From Tubulanus polymorphus (Eukaryota; Nemertea; Palaeonemertea; Tubulaniformes; Tubulanidae), in NCBI RefSeq assembly GCF_964204645.1, contig NC_134030.1:14724447-14788446 (forward strand): a stretch of DNA of 64,000 nt, in the 5' to 3' direction. Numbering within the stretch: the stretch's first letter is position 1; each line of letters begins with the position of its first letter. A model generated the notes under the pieces. It saw only the letters and a list, made by a program, of their open reading frames with translations, had not been told where the DNA came from and made no database searches. This document shows positions 35,901 to 50,900 of the stretch, in pieces. The position numbers and the translations under genes are program-made.

Positions 35901-38900
35901 AGGCTACATATGTAGAAACTGGCCAATTTTCGCCTCGCATTAAAATTCCTCCTGATAAACAGCCACCGTCACAGTCACAGTTTACTGCCAGTATTGCATG
36001 CGAAACAAATCATTTGTATCCGAAAATGTAATATCCTCAAAATTTTGAAATTTTCTCCTTTAAAAACTCTTTAAAAACTCATATCTGGAATGACCGATTT
36101 TCTGTCATAGGTTAGAAACACCCAGAACATCAGATTTGATGTTCCGAAGAGTAGGCCTAGTAGAACATCCACAATCAAACACGGAGAACAGATTTGTACA
36201 TAGACCAATTAAGGGTTTGTGTTGGCAGCGGGCAGCAATCAAACTCTGTCGAAACCGGACAACCAGTGAATGTGTTTCCATTCCTATACATACCACAATT
36301 TGAAAAACATCAGTTATAAGATAAATGAAGAAATCCCACACTTCGAACTAAATTATACTGATAGAATTCATGATTATGAAACCACAACGTTTCGGCTGTT
36401 GACTAGCAGCCATCATCATTCCACCTGATGATGGCTGGTAGTCAACAGCCGAAACAGTGTGGTCATAATAATAAATTCTATCAGTATAATTAATTTCGAA
36501 GTGTAAGTATAAACCACTGCAGACTAAAATCAGCATAAATAGAATGCGTCCATTTGTAATGTCCTCGTCCAACGAATAACGCAACACATGAAAATCGACG
36601 TAACTGAATTCATGGTGTATGATATCTCTTTAATGAGGTCTCAAAGACGATAACGACGATTCACTACAAAAATACAACAAGTCAAACTTATTTCAAAACA
36701 TGACAAAATTTGAATACAATAGTTATTAATTCTTCGTGAAATAACGACTTAGAATAACATTATATTAATGTAAGGATTTTCTTACCGAATTTATGCCCAC
36801 ATGAAATGTGTCTATATCATGACCACACACAAGCTAAACTAGCTCAGAACCTCACCTACACAGATATATAAGCTAACCTATACAAAAACTGACCAAGTGT
36901 ATCCTTATCCTAACAAAATCAGTGAAGCTTACGTAAATACCATACACACAAAACAGGTAGAATCACCAGTCCTTAATAAAAGAAACTACACAACCTAACA
37001 TACCCGGCCCCTATATCGGGCACCGAAATAATACTAAACTAATAATAATACTATACTAATGAGATATACAATTACAGTAGCATATTAAAGATTATGAATC
37101 AAGAAAACTGTTTTACTTGTATTACATCTAACAACCTTACATATTATCTCATGTATCAATATCCATCTCCAAAATGGAAGATAACTTGTGTATCGGTCTT
37201 CTCAACACATTACTTTTAGTTTTCACATCCAAGAATCGAACATGCCCATGCGCATCAGGAAACGTTTTTACCACTCTGCCAAGTAACCAAGACCCTCGAA
37301 TGTTGCTTTCAATTAATATAACTATGTCTCCGACGGCTACATTAGTACGCTGTTTACACCATTTTGCACGACGTTGCACGACGTTTTCAGAGGTGAGCAC
37401 TGGTGGCAAAGAATCAGCAGAAGGGAACAACAAAACGTCATTAGGTGTAAGAGGACGTAACTCACATGGATCATTTGAAGTTCGAGTCAGTGGTAGTGAA
37501 TTCAAAATGTTCTCCACTTCGCACAATAACGTGCACAAACCTTCGTCATCTAAGTGGAACACTTGCTCCTTTAGTAAAGAATACATCACTTTTCGCACGG
37601 ATCTAATGAGCCTTTCCCAAGAACTACCAAATTGAGACGAGGAGGGAGGGTTGAAACGCCAATCAATTCCTTCTTGAGCCAATCTTTCAATCAAGATGCT
37701 GCGATTCCACTTATCTAACTCATTACGAAGTTCTTTCTCGGCCGCAACGAGATTGGTTCCATTATCTGATCGCATTGTTTTGACCTTACCACGCCTAGCC
37801 CTAAACCGACGAATGGCATTGATGCATGAATCCATATCAAGCGACGACGCGACCTCTAGATGGATAGCTCTACTAGACAGACATGTAAAGATTACACCAT
37901 AACGTTTAACTCTTGATCTGCCACGCCTGACTTCAAAGGGACCAAAATAGTCAACCCCTGTATGTGAAAAAGGGGGATCAGTAGAAACGCGATCTGCAGG
38001 GAGGTTCACCATCTTTTGGCTATCCAACAGACCACTATATTTGCGACAATTCACACATGAAATGAGCATCTTCACTATCCGATTTGCGCTGATTACCCAA
38101 TAATCTTCATTCAGTTTAGAAAGTATTGAATTCTTTCCAAGATGTCCAATCAAATTCACGTGAACATGTCTGATAATCTTTTCAGCGATACAAGACTTCT
38201 TAGGTATGATAACGGGATGCTTCATATTGAACGAGACACGAGCGTTGCGAAGTCTGCCGCCAACTCTCAATAGACCACTTCCCGAGTCGATGAACGGATC
38301 AATTTTGTACAGGGCGCTGGACTTTTTTTCTGGTTTACCGGCCTTCACCAATACCAACTCATCGTGGAAGAATTTGCTTTGTTCAGAATTGATAATGATG
38401 CTTTCTGCTTCATCCAACGTTGACTTGTCAAGCGTAATGAAGTCCTTATTCTTCAGAGACTTCCGCAAAACCCTACCTATCTCGATTTTCCGCTTAGCAG
38501 TACTTCCAGCATACTTAAGAGTTGTTGATAATCCAGTTTCTATTATCCTTTACGCTCCATAACCTTGAACCGTAAGTAATCTCGAACTTTAAGCAACCGA
38601 CCAGTGAGACGTTTGGTTTTACTCCAATCCGAACAATGGTTTAGCAAGTTATCGACTACCTTGCTGGTCGAACTGCAACCCTCCCCCACGCACGAAGACG
38701 ACACCGCTTTGTTCACCTCTGGTCCATCTTCACACTGTATAGGTGTATCATGAGGCTCTCATGTTTCAAGAAACCCAGGCCATAAAACCACGTTTCACCA
38801 TCACATGAGGGATCCATGCTCCTGGAGGCTATATCCACCGGATTGAGGTTTGTACTGACGAACCTCCAAACATGCGGATTTGAGATCGCGTGAATGACCG

Positions 38901-41900
38901 ACACGCGATTAGCGACATACGTTTTGAACTGGGTTGAATCGTTCCTTATGTAGCGCAAAACCGCCATGCTATCGGTCCAAAAAAACACGATCGTGGCTTC
39001 CAAGTTGAGCTCTCTCTTAAGCATCGCATGAGTTCGAACACTCATAGTGGCAGCAGCTAGCTCCAGACGCGGAATCGTTAATTTTTTCAATGGGGCTACT
39101 CGAGACTATCCGTATAACAACTGACAATGAGTCTCTCCTTTGTCGTTCGTTAAACGCATATAAACTGCAACCCCGAATCCGGACTCAAGCATCACTGAAA
39201 TAATGTACCTGTTCGTCTACAATTTCACCAAAATTAGCGGGCTTAATGCATCGGGATACGGACATTGATTCAAATCTCGGTATTCCAGCTTTCCATTGCA
39301 ACCATCTTAGGTAATCGCCAGTTAGCTCAATGTCCCAGTCCATGCCATTTCTACAAACATCCTGAAGTAGAATTTTTTCAGGTAAGACGTAAGGAGATAT
39401 GAGGCCAAGCGGATCAAACACTGAACTGATAACAGACAGAACGCCGCGGCGCGTAGGCGGCTTATCCTTTATCGATACAGTAAAGCCAAAACTATCGGAA
39501 TCCAACTGCCACAACACCCCTAACGCACGTTCCTGTGCTGTAGCTGTATTTGCAACTTTCAGGAATGGCATGAATTACTGACTGATTGTTGCTGACCCAT
39601 CCAGTAATCCGGAAACCGCCACGCGCGCAAATAGATATTACTTGACGAACGATACGAACCCCATCGTTTACTGAGTCAATACTCTTTAAGCAATCGTCCA
39701 CGTAGAAGTTCCTTTTCCAGCATCCAGAACATCCTCATCGAAACTACTTGCGAAATCTTCTGCAGTCTGGCGTAAAGCTGTGTTTGCACAACTACCTGAA
39801 CTTACGGCGCCAAGCAGGTGTACAGTCATACGGTACATCTTGGGTTCGATACTAGTATCACCACCAGGCCACCATATAAAACGTAGATAATCTCTGTCTT
39901 TTTCAGGAACGCGAACCTGATAATACATCTCAATATCTCCCATCACGGCTATGCTACCCATACGAAACCGTAACAACATGCCAAGTAAGTTGCTGGTAAG
40001 ATCGGGACCCTTAAGCAATAGATCGTTTAATGACACACCCTTCCATTAAGCTCCACAGTCAAAGACTACTCGCAACTTGGACATCCTGGGATGATACACG
40101 CCATGATGGGGAATGTACCACACATGGCCGTCATCACGATTAAGTAAATTCTCCGGTACCAATTCTGCGTAGCCGCGTCCTATTATGGTTGCCATGAAAT
40201 TATTATAATCTGTTCTAAATTTGTCATCTTTGACGAACCTAGCTTGAAGATTTTTTCAATCTTGATGTAGCCAATTGCTTATTATCAGGCAGTTGAACAT
40301 CTTGATCACGAAATGGCAAGTCGACCACGTAATGCCCTTCTTCTAGCAACATGGAGCTTTTAACCTTCTTTGTGAACAACATATCGTCTTGCGAATATTC
40401 CTTTTTTTCATCAACGAAGCCAGACGAGAGACGGCAACCAATTTAGAAGTCATCGAAGATTCATAACTCTTAATTCCCCAAGGAATCCAACCTAGGGAAG
40501 TACGCGTGACGTGAGGGCTCCCAACAGGCCCTGTAATACTCTCCAAAGGTGTGTATGCTTCTGTCACATCATTACCAATTAACAATTCCACCTCCGAATC
40601 AATGGAAGGCAAGACAATTTCTTGGAGATGCGACCAGCAATTCAAATCGTCTTGGGTAGGAATGTGCTCACGTAACACAGGAATCTTATCTTTAGTATAT
40701 ATAACGGGGAAGTCAATGAACGATTTGGCTTCAATGTCCCCTACTTGAATTCCTTTCAAGCAGAAAGTCTCCAATGATACGACATCACCCATGGTGTTGA
40801 GTCTAAACGATTTTTTTCTACCAGTATGACGCAATTTACGCATAAGTGAATCGGAGCAAAAGGTCCATAAAAGCATATGTATTTACTACGTTCGAGCATC
40901 CCATAACACGCACAGAAACCGGTATCATCGAACACTGCATCCGTTGCTGTATCTTTGCTTTCAGCCTTAACATCTGCAACATCTGTTTTGAACCTTTGAA
41001 TATGCAACACTGTAGGATGTGCCTTATGACATTTGTTGCACACCGCTCGATTCGAACACACGACTTATATGACCAGGTTGCAAGCACCCAAAACATAGCA
41101 ACTGCTTACGGATGAAATCCTTTCGCTCTCTAAATGGCTTACTTTCAAAGCTACGACAAGATCGCAAACGATGGTTAACCTTTTTACAAAATATACAAAT
41201 TTCAACTGATTTCGCGTTATCAACGTTGCCTGAAACTGGTGTAGTATCCGAATTTTCCACGATAGAAACGCTCGCGTGACTTAACCAGCTTTTACGCGCG
41301 GGAGACGAAATACTCTGAGCAGATGACTTTTTTCGATTGTTGAATAGTGTTTCTCTTCCGTAGATCACATCATTAGCTTTTCTAGCTTCTCTACGCACGA
41401 AATTTACCAAGTCCTTGAAACATACTAACAACTTCTGATCTCTCTTTTGTACGACTATATTACGCCACTTATCATGCATTGAAAACGGAAGCTTCCCCAC
41501 CAAATGCTTAATATTTTCTGGATACTCTAAAACCTTCAACGCATCGCTGTAATTCACTGCATTCTCACATTCTGAGAGTAGAATCGCAAATTCATCCAAC
41601 GATTTCGGTTTATCCAATCGTATTTCGTGCCAACTAAACGCCTTTTGTATGAAAGCATGCGCTACAGTGTGCGGGTCACCATAACGTTCCTTTAATTCAC
41701 GCATGGCCGCTTCATATCCTTTCCATATATCGCTTTCGAGATAACTGTAACCAGTAACAATACGGTACGCTTTACCTTGGGTAAACTGCTCCAAGTAACT
41801 CATCCGTTCATCGTAATCCGCGCAAACTTGTTCAACTTTCATACGAAACTGCCTCATAAAACGATTGTACTCAAGGGGGTCGCCTGCGAACCTTTTAATG

Positions 41901-44900
41901 TCAACGACTGCTTTCTTGAGCTGATTTATCATCATAGCAACAGGATCAATGCCGACAGTTCCCCCTTGAAATGAACGACCGACATCATTATTTTCTTGAC
42001 TCTTTTCGCATGAACGAATAACATTACTATTTCTGTGATAATCGACATTTGGTACGAACGGTGGTGAAAACGGATTAAGTTTTGGAGTATCATCTTCGGG
42101 ATATGCGATAGAATCAATAGCTTTAGAACATGCACCGGCCACACGTAATTCGGTTTCTAATTTTAAGGCTTCTTCTTGCTTCAGACGAAACATGCTTTCC
42201 TCTATTTGTTGTTCTTTTTTGAGCGCCTCTTGGCGTTCCTGTATCTCCGCTACCCTCTGCGCTTCTTTAATTCTCGCTGATATAATCGAACTAGACCGAC
42301 TCGACACTGAACTTCTGCAAGAACGACTTTCTCCTTTTGCACTCAGCTTACTGACTTCCATAGCACCTCTCTCCTTAAACCATAGTTCAATTAACAACTT
42401 AAACGCACGCATATACTTATCACGTTCATCGTATGACGACTGAAAATATTTTTCCTTTTCTCTGTCATCGAAAATACCACATAACTCGTCATGCTAGACA
42501 AAGAACGATTCATACAACGTCAACCACTCTTTGTAATCCTCGCACACATTTGCAACTGCCACATTTTCGTCCTGGATTTTGATACGCAGAAAATCACTTT
42601 TTGACGCAGTTCATCATAAACCGAAGTATTACGTTTTTTCAGCGAACTTATTTGAAATTCTCGTCCCTTTTCGGTAAATGTCTTCTTACTAGCACCACGA
42701 CCCATTTGGATACCATCAGACAATCTTTCTTCACTCTCATCCATGGCATTCGTGAATGATATAAACCACTGCAGACTAAAATCAGCATTAATAGAATGCG
42801 TCCATTTGTAATGTCCTCATCCAACGAATAACGCAACACATGAAAATCGACGTAACTGAATTCATGGTGTATGATATCTCTTTAATGAGGACTCAAAGAC
42901 GACGATAACGACGATTCACTACAAAAATACAACAAGTCAAACTTATTTCAAAACATGACAAAATTTGAATACAGTAATTAATAATTCTTCGTGAAATAAC
43001 AACTTAGAATAACATTATATTAATGTAAGGATTTTCTTACCGAATTTATGCCCACATGAAATGTGTCTATATCATGACCACACACAAGCTAAACTAGCAC
43101 AGAACCTCACCTACACAGATATATAAGCTAACCTATACAAAAACTGACCAAGTGTATCCTTATCCTAACAAAATCAGTGAAGCTTACGTAAATACCATAC
43201 ACACAAAACAGGTAGAATCACCAGTCCTTAATAAAAGAAACTACACAACCTAACAGTAAGATTTCTTCATTTATCTACAGTTTACACGGATTATAGTGTT
43301 TATTCGACTACTATCAGTTAACAGGCATGGAAACACATTGTTAAATCTTATTTATTCAAGAAAAATGGTGTCTATTTTCTCTGAGACAACCCTTTCGTTG
43401 AAGACTTTAAGGCAATCTTTCAATAAAGTGTAAAATGTATCAAAAATCAATGTTTTAGATCAACTGCCAGTCCAGGGGTCCCATTAAGACTTATATCAGG
43501 TATGTGCCAACATAACTGACTGCGCTAGGCCACCTGATGTCCTCCCAAGTCAAGTAGAACCAAACTTTAGCAATAATTCCATATTTCTTGTCATGACGTG
43601 ACATCTCATCCGGACTGATAATCCAATCTGCAGCTTTTTTGGACCAAATTTGATAATGTTTTTTTGAACTAGTAAAATCTAATAATGAAAATGATATCTT
43701 CTTGATTTCAGCTTGTAACAGTTGAAGATGAGTAAATGTCAAATAAAACGTCCAGCAAGATACAACAGTAATGAATTTCTGATCCCAAAAAAAGTATACA
43801 AAGTTAAAAGTTAAAAAGGAAGAAAATGAATGGGATAAAAAAAAGGCAAAAGCTTGAGGAAATTGTTCAAAATATAAGGTTTGCTTTTGAAAATCAATGC
43901 AACCGGAATCCTGTAAAAAGCATTAATGAAGTAGTGGATAATGATGACTGCTCGAGTGAAAATCGTGTTGATGATGGACTGAATTCAGAAAGCGACCATG
44001 AATATTTTGTTCAAAGTGAAAAAAATGGTTCTAATGATTGGGAACAGTATTTTTATGATGGTGATGATGGTGATAGCGACGATGGCAGAGATAATTACAG
44101 TGGGGATGATGGTGACAATGGCGGTGATGATGAAAGTGGTGATGATGATAATGAAGATGATGACGATGAGGATAACGACGGCGACGGCAACAACAATGAC
44201 GATTATGGTGACAATGGCAGAGATCATGGCGGTGATGATGAAAGTGATGATGATGATGATGATGACGACGATGACAACAACGATGACGATGGCAGAGATC
44301 ATGGCGGTGATGATGAAAGTGGTGATGATGATCATGGAGATGGGGGTGATGATAATTATGGTGACGATGGCAGAGATCATGGCGATGATGATGAAAGTGA
44401 TGATGATGATTATGAAGATGGTGATGATGATAATGATAATGGTGATGACGATGACGGTGACGACGATGATGATGGTGACGATGACAGAGATCATGGCGGT
44501 GATGATGAAAGTTGGTGATCATGATCATGGAGATAGTGGTGATGATAATTATGGTGACGATGGCAGAGATCATGGCGATGATGATTATGAAGATGGTGAT
44601 GATGATAATGATAATGATGATGACAGTGACGATGATGGTGACGATGACAGAGATCATGGCGGTGATGATGAAAGTGGTGATCATGATCATGGAGATAGTT
44701 GTGATGATGAGCAAGAAAACGCCGAGGATAATGATGACGAAGATGATTCGAAATGAAATACAAATATTTGTGCCATGGGAAGAGTACAAGAATATCCGCC
44801 CAGTAACTAGCGGCAACAACCATCGACTCTTGAATAATTGGTCTGATACCATCTACAACAATTTTCGCAAACACTTTCATGGTTGTGTTCTCCGTTTCAC

Positions 44901-47900
44901 CTATAACCGGGTTATAAAGACTAACAGCAGTCGGCAGGAATCAGAGAACTTCTTTTCTGGGAGAGCATATTGTAAAGGAGACAAATACTCAGCTCAATTT
45001 CAATTCAAAATAAAAAACGAACCTCCACCCAATAAACCGGTTTGTTTCAAGTGACGAGGACTGGAATCATCGAGCATACCTCTAATGAACATAACAAGAG
45101 ACAAATTCGTGGTAAAAGAAGAGAAGAGATAGCTAAGAGAGTTTCAGTTGAAGGCGCATTGAATGTTTTCAACAAAGAACTAGTGAAGACGCCTACGACC
45201 GAACTCGAAAGTGGCAATTGGACACAGCCACAAACCTTAAAAGTGTTGAGAAAAGTTGCCTCTGAAGCACTGGAGAAAGAGATGTATCACAGGGTCTATA
45301 TTCGTGATTTGATGCTTCTCTGGGAAGCTTTCACTGCGAATGGGGATAGCTATTTTATAAATCTAGGAGTCTGTCCGTTTAACATCATATGCATGGCTGA
45401 CGAGCAGATACGTCTGATCAACGAAAGTAACTTCTGTTTGCACTTCAACTCCCCCGGTTCAACCATCAATGCAATCAAAGGACAAAAACGACCTTATCTT
45501 TACTCGCTTGTTCTCAATAAACCCAACATTTGCAAAATATGACTTCAATTACGCATTAATACAAAGCATACTGATTGCTTTCAACCGTATGAGTGTGAAA
45601 GGGTAAATAAACCTTACCTGGAAAAATCATCCGAGGAACGTCAAGTCAAAGTGCAATGCAACATATAACAATCGTTCACCTGTGTTGTGCTCATATGCTT
45701 AAGCTTTATTCAGTCAACATGGTCGAAATATTAGGGAAGAAAAAGCTGAAGAAATTTTGTATGTTTGTCTTTGCCTTGTTCCAGAATGTGACCTCCCTGA
45801 AGGCAGCGGCAAATATTTTCAAAAAATTTGTTATCGTCTGTATGACTGAATTCAAGTCGGCTCCTGTTGAGAAAAGTATAGCCGATATTGCCAAATTTGT
45901 CGAAAAAAATAATGTCAAGATCCCTAAAAAAGAACAGGCAGCCAAAGTTGAGATGGATTTCTTCATTGAAGATAGGACGACGATAAAAAATGCCTCTCCA
46001 TATTTCAGATATTTCACAGATATGAAATCTGAAGTAAATATCTCAAATGGCGGATGTGAACTAAACAAACTATATTGGCAACGGACACCAATAACAATAA
46101 TGAAGAACTAGAAACTGTCCATCCTCGAGGTCACATATATCCAAATAATTTGCCTTATTTGTAATCCCAATGGTTATCAACACCATGGTATACAATGTAT
46201 CAGTGTCAAATACATAGGTAACAATTTTCTGAGGCCTGAAATTATACCCCAATGAAACCCCTTACATCCGGCCTTCCGACATATCGGTGGAGAAGTTGGT
46301 AAATGAGTGGAAAAATGAATTTTTTTGTTCTATTGCTTTGTAATTTTTACTACATTAAGTAAGGATATATGGCGTACAATTTCAGTTGGAATTGAATAGA
46401 TCAGTGCATTTAGCTTGGAGACAGAGCAGTTTATCTGAAACTTTTTTATGAATTTTTTTCATGGCGGCCATCTTGGAGTATGTGACCTTGACCTCAAGTT
46501 CACTTATTTCCAAATTATTTATGTCTACATTGTTGGCCCAAAAGTTATCAACAACATGCTATATAAATTTTCTGTGTCAGATACCTTGGTAACTATTCTA
46601 TGAAGTTTCAAATATACCCCTATAAACCCCTAAATTCCCTCCGGTACAGCAGCGGAGACACTATGTGGTATTGAAAGGGTTAAATGACGTATTATCGATG
46701 CGATTGAAGACATGGCGAATGTCCGTCGATGTAATGGTCAACTGAATTAAAATTCTATGAAAAATTGTTTTTGGCGGGAAAATTCTTAGCTCTCGCGTAT
46801 AAAATTGCAATGACCTCGATTGGGGGGCGTCGTCTCTACGAGTGAATGGGATTGGCTGATTTTGGGATATACGGGGAATTCCGGCGCAACTAAAATAATT
46901 ATGGGAAAGCCATAGAATGGCGTATGTTTCATTGGACTATGTGCCGCATATGTGCGAATTTCAAATGCTCATTGCTGGTGAGGATGTAATTATTTCACAC
47001 ATCCGCCATAGGTATTGTTTAATTTTAATACCCGGTGATTGATTTGATTGACATTGAGGTGTAAGTGAATATTCACTTACACAAGGCCTCCATGTGCGCG
47101 CGGAGTGCTACACGACACACAAGCTCGTACACTACACTACTTATAAAGGTGATGCTGTAACGCGTGCACGTTTGACATGAAAATAGGCTGAATAATCGTA
47201 GCAGAAGATGAGCGCTGTGTTTTCTGTTTGATAGAATTTGTAATAAATTGTAATTTCTTGTGACTGAAAATACTAAGCAGCAAACGAATATGGTCTGTCG
47301 AGGTCTGAATATTGTAGTGGTAAATTCCAGGATTTAAAATGATCTAAAATAGCCGATTTCTTCTTCGTATATTAGCTTCCGCGGCCAACATTGGAAGAGG
47401 TTTCCAAGACCTAATATTCAGCCACCCTCTGATATGTGACATCATATGAATCTTAGACCATCCCAAAATAATGGTCTGTTTGCCGTAACCCAACCAACCC
47501 GACTTCAAAGGTACCGAGTGAAAACGTTTTTCTGGGATTCATTGAAATTAATTTTATTTTTGATAAAAACACCGACCGACCCACTGCCGGCGTATGAGCA
47601 TCGTGTGAAAACATGCCTTGACATGTGGCTTAGTTTAAGTTTTCCAGGAAACTGGCAGTATTCCAATAAGCTGCCATTCATTCTAATAGTGACTATATTA
47701 AAGCTGGTTACGTAAAAGCGTGCACATATTCAATGTAGTTTCATTTTTAACACAGAGATGATGCTCTGGACAAAGTTAAAATTTTAGAATAATTCTTCAA
47801 ATCTACGCTATTAGACAAATTCCCCGTGCACAACGTAGATGATTTTTTGCGATATTGTTTCCATGTAGAAAAGGCCAAACGTGAAGAATTTGTTTTTTTT

Positions 47901-50900
47901 TGCCCAAAAATTTTGCCAAAAAAAAAAATTTCTACTTACCTACCAACTCATCCGTAAAAGTTGAGTCGGTGTTACGGCAAACAGACAATTATTTTGGGAT
48001 GGCCTTATTTTAATATTTTGTCATATTTTGAAACATATTTTTTTGAAAATATAAAATAGTTTTACTGCCGCGCCTACCTGTACCCTACAAAATTTTGGAC
48101 GTTGACCGTAAACAAATGTATATCTTTGGTCTTATTTGACTACAAAATGATTCTTTAAGAAAGATAAAATACAATGTAAACTTGTGGAATTTTGAAGTCA
48201 CGAATTAAAAAGATTTTTCAAGCGATGCCCTTATTCCAAACAACCTCTAGCTTTCAATGTAAACCACACTTTGCCCATGGGCAATTTATTTCCATTCATA
48301 ATTTGAAAAAAAATGGATTTTTTTCCTGATATTTTCTGTCCTTATTTTCGATCAAATTATCCATCAAAAGTTAGGTTTCTCCCATCATTTGAATCCAATC
48401 TAATAGAGTTTTCACTCTCATCCATTTGTTCTGCTTGACCTTTAGAGTATATATCTAGCGTCTCTTTTAAGCCTCTCCAGTCCTATTGGGCCAACCAATA
48501 AAAATATTGTTCTAAACATTTGGTTACTGTTCTTAAACGAAGCAAAAAGAATTTTCCTGAGAATGGTGATGTCGCCTGGATATATATGTATCGATGCATA
48601 ACATTATCACCTAAGCTTCAATGCGGGCATAGGCCTCTTGTCAAGTTTTGATATTTTGAGCCTAAGGACCCTTGATCCTCTAGCAGGGATGCGAATTCCC
48701 CGTGGATTTCGGTATTGAAAAATATCAATTTTCCAAATAGTCCAAAAATGATGTGATAGTATGGGGGGGTAATGATCTCACTCGATTGGTCCGGCGCAAT
48801 CGGTAATCAGGTGAACCGTAAAAGCATTCAGTGCCTGTTTTACTTATCGTCGCGTAAAAGTATCGCATTTCAATGCATATTCATTGCAACACAGTGATTT
48901 TGTATCTACATTTGTACTACGATGAGTGTGTATGTATTCTATCGATCGGTTGCAGACACGCGCGCGCGGCAACAGAAGTAATGTATATAGGCCTACTTAC
49001 TGTTGCCGCGCGTGTGTGGCGAACGCCTTCGGATATTATACACTACAAGGTGATGATTTTTAGTGAGCATTCATCGGCGAATTTTTACTACGATAATTCA
49101 GGGCTCGACCCGTAATGCATCAGATGCTGAATGTCATCGAATGAGGATGTACCACATTGGAACTAGCCATTACCTTCCAAAATATAATTGTCATTCATGG
49201 GTTCAAGATCGCTCTAAGTGGTCGGAAAACGCTTTTAATTTCTAAAATTTATGTGTCGTATTATATATTTATCGTATAATACGTCGCGAAACATCGGTGT
49301 TGCCTAGACCCACTGTCTGTGCATGTTCAACAATTCAATGATATATGCACATGTAAAAAACGCTGCGCTGGAATTCTGTATTTAGAATCGTGCATATCAG
49401 TTCATTCAACAAAGCATAGCCTACATGCTCATGGAATTATTCATTATTTTAATTTAGGCACTGTGTGCTTGTCTCGAGTGATAGATTGGAAGATTATAAG
49501 AGGCTTCTCTTAGGACTCTCAACTATTTATTGACAAGTGCATTGAAGTATGAACATGCCCTGGTGATTTCGATATTGTTGGAGCCATCCTTTTCACTGAC
49601 TCAAGACATAAACAACGAATCTTCAACTGCATGGCAGTAGTCCTATTTTGTCATTAGTAATAATTAGTCATAAGCCTTCCTATACTGACTGGTCAAACTT
49701 AGATCTTAGATTTAGTAACATTATTTAGAATCTGGGAAAGTTCAATATCACTTCTCTATCCTGTTTACAGGGGACGGAACAGGTGGCGAGTCCATATATG
49801 GAAGAACATTCATTGGTAAGTGTTTTTCAATTCAAACAAGAAACAGTTTGTGTCTTTGTCTGAGGGGTATTCTATGATGATGTATTTCCCATACTTTTAG
49901 ATGAAAGTTTTGAGTTCAAGCATGACCGAGAATTTTTACTTTCAATGGCTAATCGTGGCAAAGATACAAATGGCTCACAGTTTTTTATGTAAGTAAATTG
50001 TATGCATTCTACCCTGTTTTTCCAAGATTTTGCATAATATCTCCTACGTGCATATTAATGTTTGTTCCTCTCAAACTTAAGAACAAAACTAAAAGAACTA
50101 AAGTGTCCTTGATGGTGGGTCCAAAATGAACCTGTCGAAGTTCAGGGTGCTATTGTAATCCCAATATTTGCACCTTAAAAACTTCTAATTTTTGGCTGAT
50201 TTATGGTGAGATTTTTGTCGTAGACCTATATTCATTGTACACAGGTATTGTGTATCTTGGCGACTAAAATTTCAACGGATTATCCCCCATTTAGCTAATT
50301 GATGCTTGACCTTGTTTCCATTGCCAGGTATATCATCATATTGACATATTTATAAAGTGGTGTGCCGCCATCATCTCACCTTATTGCAAATTCCAGAACA
50401 TCTCACTTTTTGTGCTCATAAGCAAAATGTGCTCAGTTGATCCTCTTTATTTTCTAAAACCCGGGTGTGCGGAAATCTCTTCATCGAACCCGATGTTTCG
50501 AGTGTAGTGCAGACGCAGAACCTGGGTACAAAATGCTAGTGTAGACATAGCTTAGATGAACTATGGAGCAGCAGTACAGTGCTGTGAGCCTAGCTTAGTG
50601 TACTTTAATAGCTTCATAGCAGCGGATGACCTTTTATGACGTTGCAGCGCGTACCTGCTGGTTTGGCTGACGCTGAGCAGTAGGCGATGTAAACAATGAG
50701 GTCAAATCGAAAAAATGAGGTTCGAAGTCACGTTACAAAATCACAAATTGTGCGTAAACTGATTATTTTTTAACAGAATGGTTGATGATTAGTGGATAGA
50801 TCAATAGAATACATCAAATTTTGAAATAAAAAAAGTGTCAGTTACGCTTTAAGAGCTGAGTGAAAAAACTATGAAGTGAAAGTGCCAAAAAATTTTTTTT

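Larger units (their letters stand above)
36508..43255 (-). mobile_element. Near-complete BEL/Pao retrotransposon, minus strand
   Basis: 6748 bp. LTRs at 36508-37000 and 42760-43255 match closely and start (minus strand) TGTTAGGTTG. The target duplication GTAAG is exact (36503-36507 and 43256-43260). In minus-strand order it carries Gag, zinc knuckles, A17 protease region, reverse transcriptase, RNase H, integrase and a polypurine-rich GGGGCCGGG before the 3' LTR. Frameshifts break the polyprotein, so it is dead as read. Confidence 0.92.

Noticed and set aside
37174-37635. Plus-strand frames over the BEL/Pao element
   Set aside because: They are shadows of the minus-strand integrase, whose domains are unmistakable.
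44031-44880. Long minus-strand frames rich in His, Ile and Val
   Set aside because: They are the opposite-strand reading of the Asp/Gly coding repeat and have no other support.
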